64,000 nucleotides of DNA from an uncultured Amylibacter sp. (GCA_959347345.1 OY365738.1:1054001-1118000), one strand, 5' to 3'; shown: positions 1-9,682, counted from the stretch's first letter. Numbers and translations: made by a program. Notes: a model not told the origin generated them from the letters alone.

Positions 1-51
1 ATAGCACAGTAAAACAAGCGTGAAACAACCGCGACAAAGAAAGAGTATCCC

Positions 52-2070
52 ATGTCCTTTTCATCCCTAAAAACAAACCATCCAGAGCATTGGAAAGACG
101 CGGCCGCCCTGCGTATTTTATCAGCAGAAGCGGTTCATAAGGCCGCCTCTGGTCACCAAGGATTGCCGATAGGCATGGCCGATGTTGCCACCGTTTTATT
201 CCAAAACCACCTATGTTTTGATGCGAATAACCCCGATTGGGCAGACCGCGACCGATTTGTTTTATCGGCGGGGCATGGGTCTATGTTGCTTTATGCGGCT
301 CTGCATCTGTCTGGCTATCAGGATATGACGATTGAGCAAATTAAAAACTTCCGCCAATGGGGTGCGAAAACCGCGGGGCATCCCGAATACGGGCATGCCG
401 ATGGGATTGAGACGACCACTGGTCCTTTGGGGCAAGGGCTCGCGAACGCTGTTGGCATGGCGATTGCCGAGCAATCTTTGGGCGCACGGTTTGGCAAAGA
501 AATCTTTGACCACCATACTTATGTTATAGTCGGCGACGGCTGTTTGATGGAGGGGATAAGCCACGAAGCCATCGCCTTGGCTGGTCGCCAAAAGCTGAAT
601 AAACTGATAGTCCTATGGGACGATAATAACATATCCATCGACGGGCCGGTGGATATCACCGACACGACCGACCAGATTGAGCGGTTTAAAGCCGCGGGGT
701 GGGCAACGATTCGCATTGATGGGCATGACCCAGAGGCTATTGATAGCGCCTTGGGTGCCGCCAAAGCCAGCGATAGACCCGTGTTCATGGCGTGTAAAAC
801 CACAATAGGCATAGGGGTTGAGGGGGTTGAAAACACCTCTGCCGCGCACGGGTACGCGATTAAAAACGCCGAAATATCCCAAATGAAGAAATTCTACGAA
901 TGGCCGTATCATCCGTTTGAAGTCCCCGGGCATATCCGCCAATCATGGCTGACGAAAACCGCACGGGGCGCGAAAATGCGTGTCGCTTGGACGAAACGGT
1001 TTGACATCCTCAGCCCGTCTCGCCAAGCCGAATTTGCCCGTATATTCGCGCTGGAATTGCCCGAAAGGTTGGGCGTGGCTATGATGAAATTGAAAAAAAC
1101 CGTCACCAAGGATTGCCCGCAGATTGCGACACGCAAATCCTCGCAAACGGTTTTGAATGTGATTAACCCTATTATGAAGGAGATGATTGGTGGCTCGGCG
1201 GATTTAACGGGGTCTAATAACACGATGACCAAGGATTTGGGGGTGTTTGATATTGACACACGCGGTGGTCGCCATATTTATTATGGAGTGCGCGAACACG
1301 CTATGGCCGCTATTATGAACGGGATGGCGTTGCATGGCGGGGTGCGCCCCTATGGTGGCACGTTTATGTGCTTTACCGATTATGCGCGTCCTGCGATGCG
1401 GCTGGCTGCCCTGATGGGCTTGCCCGTGGTTTATGTGATGACCCACGATAGTATTGGGCTGGGCGAAGATGGGCCGACCCATCAACCGATTGAGCATCTG
1501 GCGATGTGCCGTGCCACGCCCAATATGCTGTTGTTTCGGCCTGCGGATACTATTGAGGTTGCCGAAAGCTGGGAATTGGCGATGGAGAAGAAGACTACAC
1601 CCTCAGTCCTGTCGCTGAGCCGTCAAAATATCCCGACCGTGCGGACGAAACACACGAAGAAGAACATGACCTCGTTTGGGGCGTATGTTTTGGAAAAGGA
1701 GATTGCCAAACGTAAAGTTATCCTAATGGCGACTGGGTCTGAGGTGGAAATCGCGCTGGCGGCGCGGGAGGCTTTGGAGGCAAGGGGTATAGGAACGCGG
1801 GTTGTATCTATGCCGTGTTGGGAGTTGTTTGAGGAGCAGGATCCGTTTTATCGGCGGCGGGTTTTGCCCAGTGGCTCTGTCCGCGTGGGGATAGAGGCGG
1901 GTGTTCGGCAAGGCTGGGATCAGTGGTTGTATGGCGAAGGTGGTAAGCATGGAAAGGCCGCGTTTGTCGGGATGGAAGGGTTCGGCGCGTCCGCTCCTGC
2001 CGATGAGTTATACAAGCAGTTTGGGATTAGTGTGGAGAATATCGTGGGGATTGTTGAGGGATTGCTTTAG
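52..2070 (+). CDS. tkt: Transketolase
   Basis: Thiamine-diphosphate enzyme that moves two-carbon units between sugar phosphates, linking the pentose phosphate pathway to glycolysis. The 672-residue product has the normal full length. It shows the N-terminal histidine region ([11 protein letters not shown], about residues 72-82), the GDG...NN cofactor motif (GDGCLMEG at 161-168, NN at 192-193) and the catalytic glutamate segment YGVREHAM in the pyrimidine-binding domain. The ATG at 52 follows a purine-rich GAAAGAG. In related bacteria tkt is commonly followed directly by gap; here a restriction-modification pair lies between them. The identification is very secure. Confidence 0.97.
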   Translation: MSFSSLKTNHPEHWKDAAALRILSAEAVHKAASGHQGLPIGMADVATVLFQNHLCFDANNPDWADRDRFVLSAGHGSMLLYAALHLSGYQDMTIEQIKNFRQWGAKTAGHPEYGHADGIETTTGPLGQGLANAVGMAIAEQSLGARFGKEIFDHHTYVIVGDGCLMEGISHEAIALAGRQKLNKLIVLWDDNNISIDGPVDITDTTDQIERFKAAGWATIRIDGHDPEAIDSALGAAKASDRPVFMACKTTIGIGVEGVENTSAAHGYAIKNAEISQMKKFYEWPYHPFEVPGHIRQSWLTKTARGAKMRVAWTKRFDILSPSRQAEFARIFALELPERLGVAMMKLKKTVTKDCPQIATRKSSQTVLNVINPIMKEMIGGSADLTGSNNTMTKDLGVFDIDTRGGRHIYYGVREHAMAAIMNGMALHGGVRPYGGTFMCFTDYARPAMRLAALMGLPVVYVMTHDSIGLGEDGPTHQPIEHLAMCRATPNMLLFRPADTIEVAESWELAMEKKTTPSVLSLSRQNIPTVRTKHTKKNMTSFGAYVLEKEIAKRKVILMATGSEVEIALAAREALEARGIGTRVVSMPCWELFEEQDPFYRRRVLPSGSVRVGIEAGVRQGWDQWLYGEGGKHGKAAFVGMEGFGASAPADELYKQFGISVENIVGIVEGLL

Positions 2071-2078
2071 TTAGCGTC

Positions 2079-2107
2079 TTGACAAAGCGATAATCGCAGG
2101 CTACTAT
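2079..2107 (+). promoter_or_regulatory. Sigma-70-type promoter of the restriction-modification pair
   Basis: TTGACA at 2079-2084 and TACTAT at 2102-2107 are separated by exactly 17 bases. The site starts nine bases after the tkt stop codon. It would give a leader of roughly 30 nt before the methyltransferase ATG at 2142, which has AAAAGG at 2125-2130 as a ribosome binding site. The cassette therefore seems to bring its own promoter rather than rely on tkt read-through. Confidence 0.6.
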
Positions 2108-2141
2108 GCAAAAAATCAAATCTTAAAAGGATACTAAATAA

Positions 2142-3359
2142 ATGGATGTTATGGCTTCGCAAGTTAATGAAAGCAATATTGAACTACTTGGCAGTCTCTC
2201 ATGTCCAGTAGATTTTTGTATTTCTATATTAGAAGGCGATAATTCAACAATTCAGAAAAAAGAGGCTATGTCATCAATAGGAAGGCAAAGGGATTCCAAA
2301 TACAAACCAATACTTTTCCAATACGCAGAGCATAAAAATCCCGAAATCGCAATGCAGGCAATACGCGGGCTTCTTGTTTTTAGGAATGATGAAGATGTGG
2401 TGTTGCTTCTCAGAAAATTAGCTGATCATTCCAATGATATGATAAAGGATATGGTGGCACTTGGACTTTCAAAATCAGATGAAACCGAAAATAAAGACCA
2501 AGTTAATTGCCCTGATTTTTTAAAGAATGTTGTTGTGCAAGGTGATGTTTTAGAAACAATAAAACATGTGGCTGATGAATCCATACACTTAACATTTACT
2601 TCCCCGCCATACTATAACGCAAGGGATTACTCAATTTATGCTAATTACAAAGAGTATTTAGATTTTTTAGAGACAGTTTTCAAGGAAGTCCTCAGAATAA
2701 CAAAAGAAGGGCGGTTTTTTGTTCTTAACACATCCCCGATTATTATTCCAAGGGCAGGGCGTAAGTATTCAAGCAGACGCTATCCTTTACCCTTTGATAT
2801 TAATACAAGAATGATGAATATTGGTTGGGAATTTATTGATGATATTGTTTGGGCAAAGCCAGAAAAGAGTGCCAAAAATCGTGTTTCAAATTTCAATGTA
2901 AATAGAAAACCACTAACCTACAAACCAAATCCATGTAGCGAGTATCTTATGGTGTATCGCAAAAAAACTCATAGATTGATTGATTGGAACTTAAAGCAAT
3001 ACGATGAAAAAACAATCAACGATAGCTTGGTTGATGATGATTTTGAACGCTCTAACATTTGGAGCATCCCGCCAGTCTCAAACAAGATTCATAGTGCAGT
3101 CTTCCCAATGGATTTGTGCAACCAAGTCATTAAACTATATTCGTTTAAGAATGATTTGGTATTTGACCCCTTTGGTGGAAGTGGAACAACAGGTTTAGCG
3201 GCAATGCAGTTAGATCGTAATTTTTTCTTAACTGAACTATCTGAAAAATACGTAGATACTATTGAAAAACGGATTGGATATTCCTTGCTAACACAAGACT
3301 ATTTTACTCGCTATAAACTTGACGAATTTATATATGTGGCTGATAATGACCATAGTTAG
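2142..3359 (+). CDS. DNA methyltransferase, probably N4-cytosine, type II
   Basis: S-adenosylmethionine-dependent DNA methyltransferase that would protect host DNA from the endonuclease encoded next to it. Residues about 40-110 look like HEAT-type helical repeats (PEIAMQAIRGLLV). The catalytic motif IV is TSPPY (residues 153-157), a form typical of N4-cytosine enzymes. The cofactor motif DPFGGSGTTG lies near the C-terminus, giving beta-class motif order. The 405-residue protein is AT-rich in coding sequence compared with tkt and gap. Its 3' end overlaps the following gene by 14 bases. The HEAT-like N-terminus is unusual for such enzymes. The specificity is not known; a CfrBI-like target is a guess from the partner gene. 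Confidence 0.88.
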   Translation: MDVMASQVNESNIELLGSLSCPVDFCISILEGDNSTIQKKEAMSSIGRQRDSKYKPILFQYAEHKNPEIAMQAIRGLLVFRNDEDVVLLLRKLADHSNDMIKDMVALGLSKSDETENKDQVNCPDFLKNVVVQGDVLETIKHVADESIHLTFTSPPYYNARDYSIYANYKEYLDFLETVFKEVLRITKEGRFFVLNTSPIIIPRAGRKYSSRRYPLPFDINTRMMNIGWEFIDDIVWAKPEKSAKNRVSNFNVNRKPLTYKPNPCSEYLMVYRKKTHRLIDWNLKQYDEKTINDSLVDDDFERSNIWSIPPVSNKIHSAVFPMDLCNQVIKLYSFKNDLVFDPFGGSGTTGLAAMQLDRNFFLTELSEKYVDTIEKRIGYSLLTQDYFTRYKLDEFIYVADNDHS

Positions 3360-4245
3360 TCCAGATACAATAAAGAGCACCATTGAGTTAATTTTACTCG
3401 GTAAAGACCATAGGTCTATTACTGATATATTAATAACAAAAACATTCCTTGCCGAAACTATTGAGTTTTTTAAAGAAGTTACTACCGCCAAACTAAATAC
3501 AAACACCATAAACATGGAATGGTATCGTAATAGATTCATAGATAACGAAAGAGATAAACAAGCCATTGCTTCCAATGCTGGACTATCAGTCAAGGCAGTT
3601 AATAATTTACGCGGAACAACAAGGCGTGAAGTTGTTATCGAAGAAGCCCACAACAATTTTGATTCAGTTTTACAAATTGTAAATGAACTTTGCGATACCG
3701 AGATTGAGATTGATTTATCAATAACATTCAACGGCGTTACTGTGTCTCTTACTTTAAACGAAAGTTTGGTTGTAATAAATGCTCTTGCAGTTAGACGAAA
3801 TCGAATAAGAGGCGGTGCTTGGAGTTCATTGGGGAAACGTGTAGAAGCTCCGCTTTTGGAAACAATGTGCCGTCTTTTTCAAGTACCAGATGCGAACTAT
3901 GAAAGAGGGAATAGAAACGAGATTCGAGAAATTGATTTTTGTTTAAAAAATAGAGCATGTGAAGTAAAAAAATGCGAAATTAAACTTATGGGGAGAGGCA
4001 ACCCTGAAGGTGCAGATGTCACTTTTGCTAGAGATTCAAGTGTTTTTATTGCAAGCGAACTTTCAGACACAAATATAACACAGCTAGATGCTGAAGGGGT
4101 AGAGTGGGTACAATTACGAGATGACTTTGGGTTTCTTCGGTTTGGCACTGTTCTTGAAAATTTAGACGTTCCACATGAAAACCTGCCCCAAGATGCTGAT
4201 TTGCCAGAATTGATACGGCAAGCGGTAGCACAAATTGAAGTATAA
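3346..4245 (+). CDS. Type II restriction endonuclease, possibly CfrBI family
   Basis: Likely cleaves unmodified DNA at the site protected by the upstream methyltransferase. A PD-(D/E)xK-type core can be read in the C-terminal half: REID with Asp197, then Glu211-Ile-Lys213 in the stretch KKCEIKLMG, preceded by GAWSSLGKRVEAPLLE. The overall look matches my memory of CfrBI-type enzymes, which pair with N4-cytosine methyltransferases, but I could not align it. The ATG at 3346 gives 299 residues and overlaps the methyltransferase by 14 bases; TTG 3319 and ATG 3334 are alternatives further upstream. The gene is AT-rich, like its partner. The stop lies only eight bases before gap. Confidence 0.72.
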   Translation: MTIVSPDTIKSTIELILLGKDHRSITDILITKTFLAETIEFFKEVTTAKLNTNTINMEWYRNRFIDNERDKQAIASNAGLSVKAVNNLRGTTRREVVIEEAHNNFDSVLQIVNELCDTEIEIDLSITFNGVTVSLTLNESLVVINALAVRRNRIRGGAWSSLGKRVEAPLLETMCRLFQVPDANYERGNRNEIREIDFCLKNRACEVKKCEIKLMGRGNPEGADVTFARDSSVFIASELSDTNITQLDAEGVEWVQLRDDFGFLRFGTVLENLDVPHENLPQDADLPELIRQAVAQIEV

Positions 4246-4253
4246 ATAGACAC

Positions 4254-5264
4254 ATGACCATCAAACTCGGCATTAACGGCATGGGGCGCATCGGGCGTTG
4301 TACGCTCGGCGCGTGGCTGCAAACCGATCGCCTAGATGTGCAAATTACCCACCTGAACGCGCCTGGCCCGATTGAAACGCTCGCCCACCTGTTAAGATAC
4401 GATTCCATCCACGGACACGCCAGCCAGCCCATCCATACCGATAAAAACACGCTCATCTGCGGCGACAAAACCATCCAAGTGCAATCCACCTATGACACGG
4501 ACGCGCTGGATTGGACGGGGGTTGATATCGTGCTGGAATGCAGTGGCGCCCATAACGACCGCACCGCCTGCCTTAAACACATTAAACAAGGCGCAAAACG
4601 CGTCCTAGTCTCTGCCCCATGCAAACAGGCGGATAATACCATAGTCTATGGCGTTAATCACGACACCCTGAAACCCGAGCACCATGTTGTCTCTAACGCC
4701 TCCTGCACCACGAATTGCCTTGCGCCCCTTGCCAAAGCCTTGCACGAATCGATTGGCATTGAAAAGGGTATGATGACCACGATTCACGCTTACACGGGCG
4801 ACCAGTCGATTATTGATAAACGCCACGATGATTTGTATCGCGCCCGCGCCGCCGCGATGTCTATGATACCGACGACTACTGGGGCGGCGAAAGCGATTGG
4901 GCTGATTATCCCTGCATTAACGGGGCGGTTGGATGGGGCGGCTATCCGCGTGCCTACGCCCAATGTGTCTTGCATAGATTTGACGTTCCGCGCAACCAAG
5001 GATACCTCTGTGGATGAGGTTAATGACTGCGTTTATCGGGCGGCGAGCAGTGCGGGCTTGGCGGGGATTTTAGGCTTTGATGCCGCGCCCAAAGTGTCCA
5101 TTGATTTTAACCACGATAGCCATTCTGCCGTGTTTGCCCCTGACCAAACCCGCGTGATTGCGGATAATTTGGTGCGCGTTATGGCGTGGTATGATAACGA
5201 GTGGGGGTTTTCCCATCGTATGCTGGATGTAGCCGTGGCGATGGGGTTAGTGATTAACGATTAG
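4254..5264 (+). CDS. gap: Glyceraldehyde-3-phosphate dehydrogenase
   Basis: Oxidises and phosphorylates glyceraldehyde 3-phosphate with NAD(P). The Rossmann motif GINGMGRIGR is at residues 6-15. The active-site segment SNASCTTNC places the catalytic cysteine at 151, and HAYTGDQ and WYDNEWGFSHRM are typical of the family. At the position after the second beta strand the sequence reads LNAPG instead of the common NDL, so coenzyme preference may differ from strict NAD enzymes (inference). Length (336) is normal. Start ATG 4254 lies close behind the restriction gene, without a clear Shine-Dalgarno sequence. Confidence 0.97.
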   Translation: MTIKLGINGMGRIGRCTLGAWLQTDRLDVQITHLNAPGPIETLAHLLRYDSIHGHASQPIHTDKNTLICGDKTIQVQSTYDTDALDWTGVDIVLECSGAHNDRTACLKHIKQGAKRVLVSAPCKQADNTIVYGVNHDTLKPEHHVVSNASCTTNCLAPLAKALHESIGIEKGMMTTIHAYTGDQSIIDKRHDDLYRARAAAMSMIPTTTGAAKAIGLIIPALTGRLDGAAIRVPTPNVSCIDLTFRATKDTSVDEVNDCVYRAASSAGLAGILGFDAAPKVSIDFNHDSHSAVFAPDQTRVIADNLVRVMAWYDNEWGFSHRMLDVAVAMGLVIND

Positions 5265-5284
5265 TGATGAGTGATGAATGGTAT

Positions 5285-5425
5285 CATCGCGGGGGCTCGT
5301 TTGCAGAGGGCGGGGCTTTTGTGCATATAGAGCTTTTGCATAAGGGCAATTGACCCTGCCCGCCCAAGATAAAAACAGGCAAAAGCCCATACACAAAAGC
5401 CTTTGGCTACAAGACGCTAGGTTTG
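5285..5425. repeat. Partial copy of dispersed element (nested-hairpin module)
   Basis: Lies between convergent gap and the TPR gene. An outer stem GGCTTTTGTG/CACAAAAGCC encloses CTTTTGC/GCAAAAG and an inner GGGCA/TGCCC hairpin. The same arrangement recurs at 9243-9340, and related forms occur near 36705-36765 and 59218-59315 with changed stem bases. No coding potential is evident. It could act as a bidirectional terminator, but no clean T-tract follows. Confidence 0.7.
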
Positions 5426-5440
5426 GTTATGTCATGGGTT

Positions 5441-6781
5441 TTATTTGGGTGTGGGATTTTCGGTGTTAGCTTTTTTGCTTCTTTCGTAATTTCTTTTAAT
5501 TGTTTTGATCTCAGGATGGTCATGACTGTATATATTTTCAAGAATTTCTAGTGCATGCTTAAATATTGGCTCTGCATCTTTATGCCGTTCTTGTTTTTGA
5601 TAAATTCCGCCAAGATTGTTAAGATAAGCTGCCGTGCTGGGATGATCTTTTCCTAAAATATTTTCAGCTATTTTTAAAGCCTCCTTAATAAACAATTCAG
5701 CTTCTTCAAAACGCTCCTGCACTTGATAAAGCATGGCAAGATTATTGATAGCTGCAGATGTATAAGGGTGATTTTCACCCAATGTTTTTTTATATATACT
5801 TATAGCCCGTTGATAAAGTCCTTCTGCTTGTTCATATTGTTCGCGTTCAACATAAAATTGGGTAAGATTATTAAGACTGGTAGCCGTATCTGGGTGGTTT
5901 TCGCCTAATATATTTAGCCGAATCTTTAAAGCTTTTTTAAGAAATAACTCTGCATCCTTATATTGTCCAATTGCATCATAAATACTACCAAGGTTATTAA
6001 TAACAGCGGAGGTAAGGATATGATTTTCTCCAAAGAGTGCTTTATAAATATTTAGAGCAGTTTCATGAAAGGATTTTGCATCTTCATACTGCCCGTGTGT
6101 TTGGTAAAGTCCGCCAAGATTATTAAGACTAATAGCGTATTCTTCACTACTATCGCCATATTGAGAGACTGCTGCTTTTGCTGATTCTAATCCAAAAGAA
6201 AACGCAGAATTGTAATCACCCATAGCGTCAGCAAGCCTTTGTGCCATGATTAATGTTTCAAAACATGGGTCAAGATGTGCTGCACGAGCAAAGTGTTTGG
6301 CTGCGTCACTCCATCGCACATCTTGATGAGCAATCTCTCCTCGGGCATAGGCGGCGCGGGCAGAACGTTTTACCGCAAGTTCCTCGCGTGCTTCTATTTC
6401 AGCAAAGAGTTCATCTGCTTTGGAAAAATCGGCTTGTTCAAGGGCGGTTATAGCCACTGCCAATTTTTCTGCCCCAATTTCATTGCCCTCGCGTTCAAGT
6501 TTAGCTTTTAGTTTTGCAATTTGTATTTGCGCGTCTTCAAAGGCTTGTGGTAAGTTAGTAAGAAGATTTTTAAGGTCATCAATCTCTTTTTGAAGCCGTG
6601 CCTTTTCCTCGCCGTGGGCGGCATTTAGTTCAAATGTTCTTATCTTAACTTTATCGTCTAAAATTTCTTTGTAAATTTCTTCCGTAAGAATAATTTGACC
6701 TTCTCCTGCAGATTGTTGAATATTATTTACAGTGTTATTATTGCCATCTATGTTAGTATTTTGATCACCTGATTCGTCCAT
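5441..6781 (-). CDS. TPR protein with Asn-rich N-terminal motif and coiled coil
   Basis: Function unknown. The 446-residue protein opens with an Asn/Gly motif (SGDQNTNIDGNNNTVNN, residues 4-20). A charged probable coiled coil follows (about 45-120). The rest is helical repeats, including five consecutive 42-residue kinesin-light-chain-type TPRs with the signature GENHP-TA-LNNL between about residues 215 and 430. No membrane segment, nuclease or ATPase motif is visible. Upstream in the same direction, ten bases away, is a small membrane protein whose tail carries the same Asn/Gly motif, so the two are probably one cassette. The coding sequence is AT-rich compared with the flanking gap and pgk genes. 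A signalling or defence role is conceivable but unproven. Confidence 0.85.
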   Translation of the reverse strand: MDESGDQNTNIDGNNNTVNNIQQSAGEGQIILTEEIYKEILDDKVKIRTFELNAAHGEEKARLQKEIDDLKNLLTNLPQAFEDAQIQIAKLKAKLEREGNEIGAEKLAVAITALEQADFSKADELFAEIEAREELAVKRSARAAYARGEIAHQDVRWSDAAKHFARAAHLDPCFETLIMAQRLADAMGDYNSAFSFGLESAKAAVSQYGDSSEEYAISLNNLGGLYQTHGQYEDAKSFHETALNIYKALFGENHILTSAVINNLGSIYDAIGQYKDAELFLKKALKIRLNILGENHPDTATSLNNLTQFYVEREQYEQAEGLYQRAISIYKKTLGENHPYTSAAINNLAMLYQVQERFEEAELFIKEALKIAENILGKDHPSTAAYLNNLGGIYQKQERHKDAEPIFKHALEILENIYSHDHPEIKTIKRNYERSKKANTENPTPK

Positions 6782-6791
6782 GTAAACACCA

Positions 6792-6995
6792 TTATTTTTT
6801 ATCGTTTTTTACGGTGTTGCCATCACCAGATATGTTAGTGTTTTGACTACCTTTAGATTCCATATTAACGTTGTCGCTTTGATTGTGCGAAACGTTTTGT
6901 AAAATAGTTTTTCTAAAATACATAATCCCCGCTATAAAAACAACGATTGTTATAACGTCTGCGGTTATACTGATGTAATATAAAATAGTATCCAT
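6792..6995 (-). CDS. Small single-pass membrane protein, partner of TPR gene
   Basis: A 67-residue protein with one hydrophobic segment at about residues 7-26 followed by Arg/Lys, then a hydrophilic tail. The tail contains SQNTNISGDGNTVKN (residues 50-64), nearly identical in pattern to the N-terminal motif of the TPR protein encoded immediately downstream. The natural reading is that the two proteins meet through this motif, with the small protein as a membrane anchor or effector (inference). The gene is short and AT-rich, but its reading frame, position and shared motif make it believable. Confidence 0.7.
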   Translation of the reverse strand: MDTILYYISITADVITIVVFIAGIMYFRKTILQNVSHNQSDNVNMESKGSQNTNISGDGNTVKNDKK

Positions 6996-7095
6996 AACTT
7001 TTTATACCCCACAACCCCCCACTTTACAACCCACCTCTAAACCAATCAAATCATTAACCCCTTGACAACCTGCAAAAAACAAATAAAACACCCCA

Positions 7096-8301
7096 ATGAC
7101 CCACGCTCACCAAACCCTAACCACCCTGAACGACCACGACCTTACGGGGAAAACCGCCCTAATACGGGTGGATTTAAACGTGCCTATGCAGGGCGATACC
7201 CCCACAGATATCACCCGCCTCCGCCACGCTATTCCAACCATAAAAGCCGTCCTAGAAAACCACGGCAAACCCGTGTTATTATCCCATTTCGGGCGACCAA
7301 AGGGGCGCGACCTCGCGTATTCCACCGCCGTAATAGCCCCGCACCTGTCGGCCCTATTAAACGCCCCCGTTATCCACTGCCCCGATTGCATCGGCACAAA
7401 CGCCGCCCAAGCCATCAAAACCCTACCCGAAGGCTCGGTTTTATTGCTGGAAAACACGCGGTTCTACGCGGGGGAAACCGCTAACGACCCCGCTTTCAGC
7501 GCGGATTTGGCGCGTTTGGGCGATATTTTCATCGCCGATGCGTTTTCTGTGGCGCACCGAGCCCATGCCTCTACCACTGGTATAGCCCGCCACATTCCCG
7601 CCTGTGCGGGGCTGGGGCTATCCGCCGAAATCGCGGCTTTATCGCAAATCCTGCACGCTCCAAACCACCCCGTTATGGCAATTGTCGGCGGGGCGAAAGT
7701 GTCAACGAAGCTCAGCCTATTGGAAAACCTGCTGGATAAGATGGATTATTTGGTCATAGGCGGTGGCATGGCGAATACATTCCTTGGCGCGAATGGTGCG
7801 CCCGTGGGGAAATCCTTGTGCGAACCTGCGTTGTTTGAAACCGCCCGCACTATACAAACCCGCGCCCAAACCGTCGGGTGCAAAATCATTCTGCCGAGCG
7901 ATATTGTCGTTGCTAAAGACTTCCACGCGAACGCCCCCCATGAAACGCGGCTTGCCAATGATTGCCCCGATGACGCGATGATATTGGACGCGGGCGATGA
8001 AACGATTGAACAGATTTACGCCATCATAGCCCTCTGCAAAACGGTTGTGTGGAACGGGCCGCTGGGCGCGTTTGAAACTCCGCCTTTTGATATCGCCACA
8101 AACAGAGTTGCCCGTGCGGTTGGGCGGGCGACTGTCATGGGGCGGCTGACCTCTGTCGGCGGGGGCGGGGATACGATTGCCGCGCTAACGCAAGCAGGTG
8201 CGGATGCGGATTTCACCTATCTTTGCACGGCTGGCGGGGCGTTTTTGGAATGGTTAGAGGGTAAAGTTTTGCCGGGTGTGGCAATCTTGATGAAAACATA
8301 G
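7096..8301 (+). CDS. pgk: Phosphoglycerate kinase
   Basis: Transfers phosphate from 1,3-bisphosphoglycerate to ADP in glycolysis. The 401-residue sequence shows the substrate-binding segment ALIRVDLNVP, the HFGRPKG loop, GGAKVSTKL, and the nucleotide-binding GGGDT near the C-terminus. A TTGACA at 7062-7067 suggests a promoter of its own, which would suit a gene now cut off from gap by an opposite-strand cassette. The ribosome binding site is weak. fba follows after 24 bases. Confidence 0.97.
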   Translation: MTHAHQTLTTLNDHDLTGKTALIRVDLNVPMQGDTPTDITRLRHAIPTIKAVLENHGKPVLLSHFGRPKGRDLAYSTAVIAPHLSALLNAPVIHCPDCIGTNAAQAIKTLPEGSVLLLENTRFYAGETANDPAFSADLARLGDIFIADAFSVAHRAHASTTGIARHIPACAGLGLSAEIAALSQILHAPNHPVMAIVGGAKVSTKLSLLENLLDKMDYLVIGGGMANTFLGANGAPVGKSLCEPALFETARTIQTRAQTVGCKIILPSDIVVAKDFHANAPHETRLANDCPDDAMILDAGDETIEQIYAIIALCKTVVWNGPLGAFETPPFDIATNRVARAVGRATVMGRLTSVGGGGDTIAALTQAGADADFTYLCTAGGAFLEWLEGKVLPGVAILMKT

Positions 8302-8325
8302 TATAACGATGAAAAGGAGTTCTTT

Positions 8326-9246
8326 ATGAAAATGACTGCAAATGTAAAGAAAATCCTATCGCACTATGGTACGGATAATCCGGGGGTGAAGGCTAATCTG
8401 TGCCGAATTCTGATGCAAGGCGCGTTGGGAGGCACGGGGCGGCTGGTTATTTTGCCCGTTGATCAGGGGTTTGAACACGGGCCTGCACGGTCTTTCGCAC
8501 CGAACGCGGCGGCCTACGACCCGCACTATCATTTCGCGCTGGCGATTGAGGCTGGGATGAGCGCCTATGCCGCGCCCTTGGGAATGCTGGAGGCTGGTGC
8601 GGACGAATACGCAGGGCAAATCCCCCTTATATTAAAGGCGAATTCCGCCAATTCTCTGATGCCAAAGGGGCAGCCCTACGACCAAGCTATCACGGCTTCG
8701 GTGGATGATGCGTTGCGGATTGGCGCGTCATGTATAGGGTTCACGATTTATCCGGGGTCTTCGCAAGGGCTGGGGATGTTTGAAGAAATATCGGCAATGC
8801 GCGAGGAGGCCGCGGCAAAAGGCATAGCCACCGTGATTTGGTCTTATCCTCGCGGTGAGGGGTTAACGAAAGACGGTGAAACCGCGATAGATGTGGGGGC
8901 TTATGCGGCGCAGATTGCGGCGTTATTGGGTGCGCATATTATCAAAATAAAGCTGTCCAGTGAGCATTTGGAACAGCCCGAGGCGGCGGCGGTTTATAAG
9001 GATGAGAAAGTGGCGATTGCCACGCAGTCCGACCGAGTTGCGCACTGTATGCAAGCGGCATTCAACGGACGGCGGATTGTGGTGTTTTCTGGTGGGTCAA
9101 AGAAAAGCGCGGATAGTGTTTTTGATGATGCGCGGGCGATTTTGGCGGGTGGGGGCAATGGGTCTATCATCGGGCGCAATACGTTTCAGAGGCCAAGGGC
9201 GGAGGCTCTGGCGATGTTAAAGCAGATAATTGGGATTTATTCGTAG
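8326..9246 (+). CDS. fba: Class I fructose-bisphosphate aldolase (DhnA type)
   Basis: Cleaves fructose 1,6-bisphosphate using a Schiff-base lysine rather than zinc. It shows LPVDQGFEHGP (about 43-53), FTIYPGSS, and HIIKIKLSS, where Lys207 or a neighbour should be the Schiff-base residue. The C-terminal GGSKKS and GNGSIIGRNTFQRP are phosphate-binding loops of this family. Length 306 is normal. A strong AAAAGGAG precedes ATG 8326. Most likely co-transcribed with pgk. Confidence 0.94.
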   Translation: MKMTANVKKILSHYGTDNPGVKANLCRILMQGALGGTGRLVILPVDQGFEHGPARSFAPNAAAYDPHYHFALAIEAGMSAYAAPLGMLEAGADEYAGQIPLILKANSANSLMPKGQPYDQAITASVDDALRIGASCIGFTIYPGSSQGLGMFEEISAMREEAAAKGIATVIWSYPRGEGLTKDGETAIDVGAYAAQIAALLGAHIIKIKLSSEHLEQPEAAAVYKDEKVAIATQSDRVAHCMQAAFNGRRIVVFSGGSKKSADSVFDDARAILAGGGNGSIIGRNTFQRPRAEALAMLKQIIGIYS

Positions 9247-9508
9247 GCGGGGGCTTTTGTGTATATAGAGCTTTTGCATAAGGGCAGTTGAACCTGCCCG
9301 ACCAAGATAAAATCATGCAAAAGCCCATCCACAAAAGCCTTTGGTTGCAAGACTATAAGGTCTCTATAAATTTATTTAGGCTTTGCCTAGATACTAGGAC
9401 AAACCCCAGCCACAAAAACCCGTCCAGCTCTCCGCAGGAGGGGTGGGCGGGTGGGCAACCGAACGCAGTGAGGGCGCAACAAAAAACCTCCGCCCTTAAT
9501 CCCTAATA
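9243..9508 (+). repeat. Dispersed mosaic element, copy at fba-ftsB gap
   Basis: Starts at the fba stop codon with the nested-hairpin module, then AAATTTATTTAGGC, the hairpin CCTAGATACTAGG, and the GC-rich block with CCGTCCAGCTCTCCGC and GGGTGGGCGGGTGGGC. It ends with GGGCGCAACAAAAAACCTC. Open frames inside it are relics of the element, not genes. The orientation used as 'plus' here has the GGGTGGGCGGG block at the right. Confidence 0.85.
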
Positions 9509-9540
9509 ACGAACCCACAATTCCTAATAACCAATCATTC

Positions 9541-9576
9541 ATCGTTAATCGTTAATCGTTAATCGTTAATCGTTAA
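9541..9576. repeat. Tandem heptamer array TTAATCG
   Basis: About five copies of a seven-base unit ending the fba-ftsB gap. It contains stop codons in every frame on both strands. The rest of 9577-9682 is AT-rich leader before ftsB with no other recognised feature. Confidence 0.9.
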
Positions 9577-9682
9577 AATCCGCAATTAATCAAAAAAACC
9601 GCAAAAAAGGGATTCACAAACCCGCAGATATATGCCATATTGCCCCTAGGAACACATAAAACACAACAAAAACAAGCAGATA

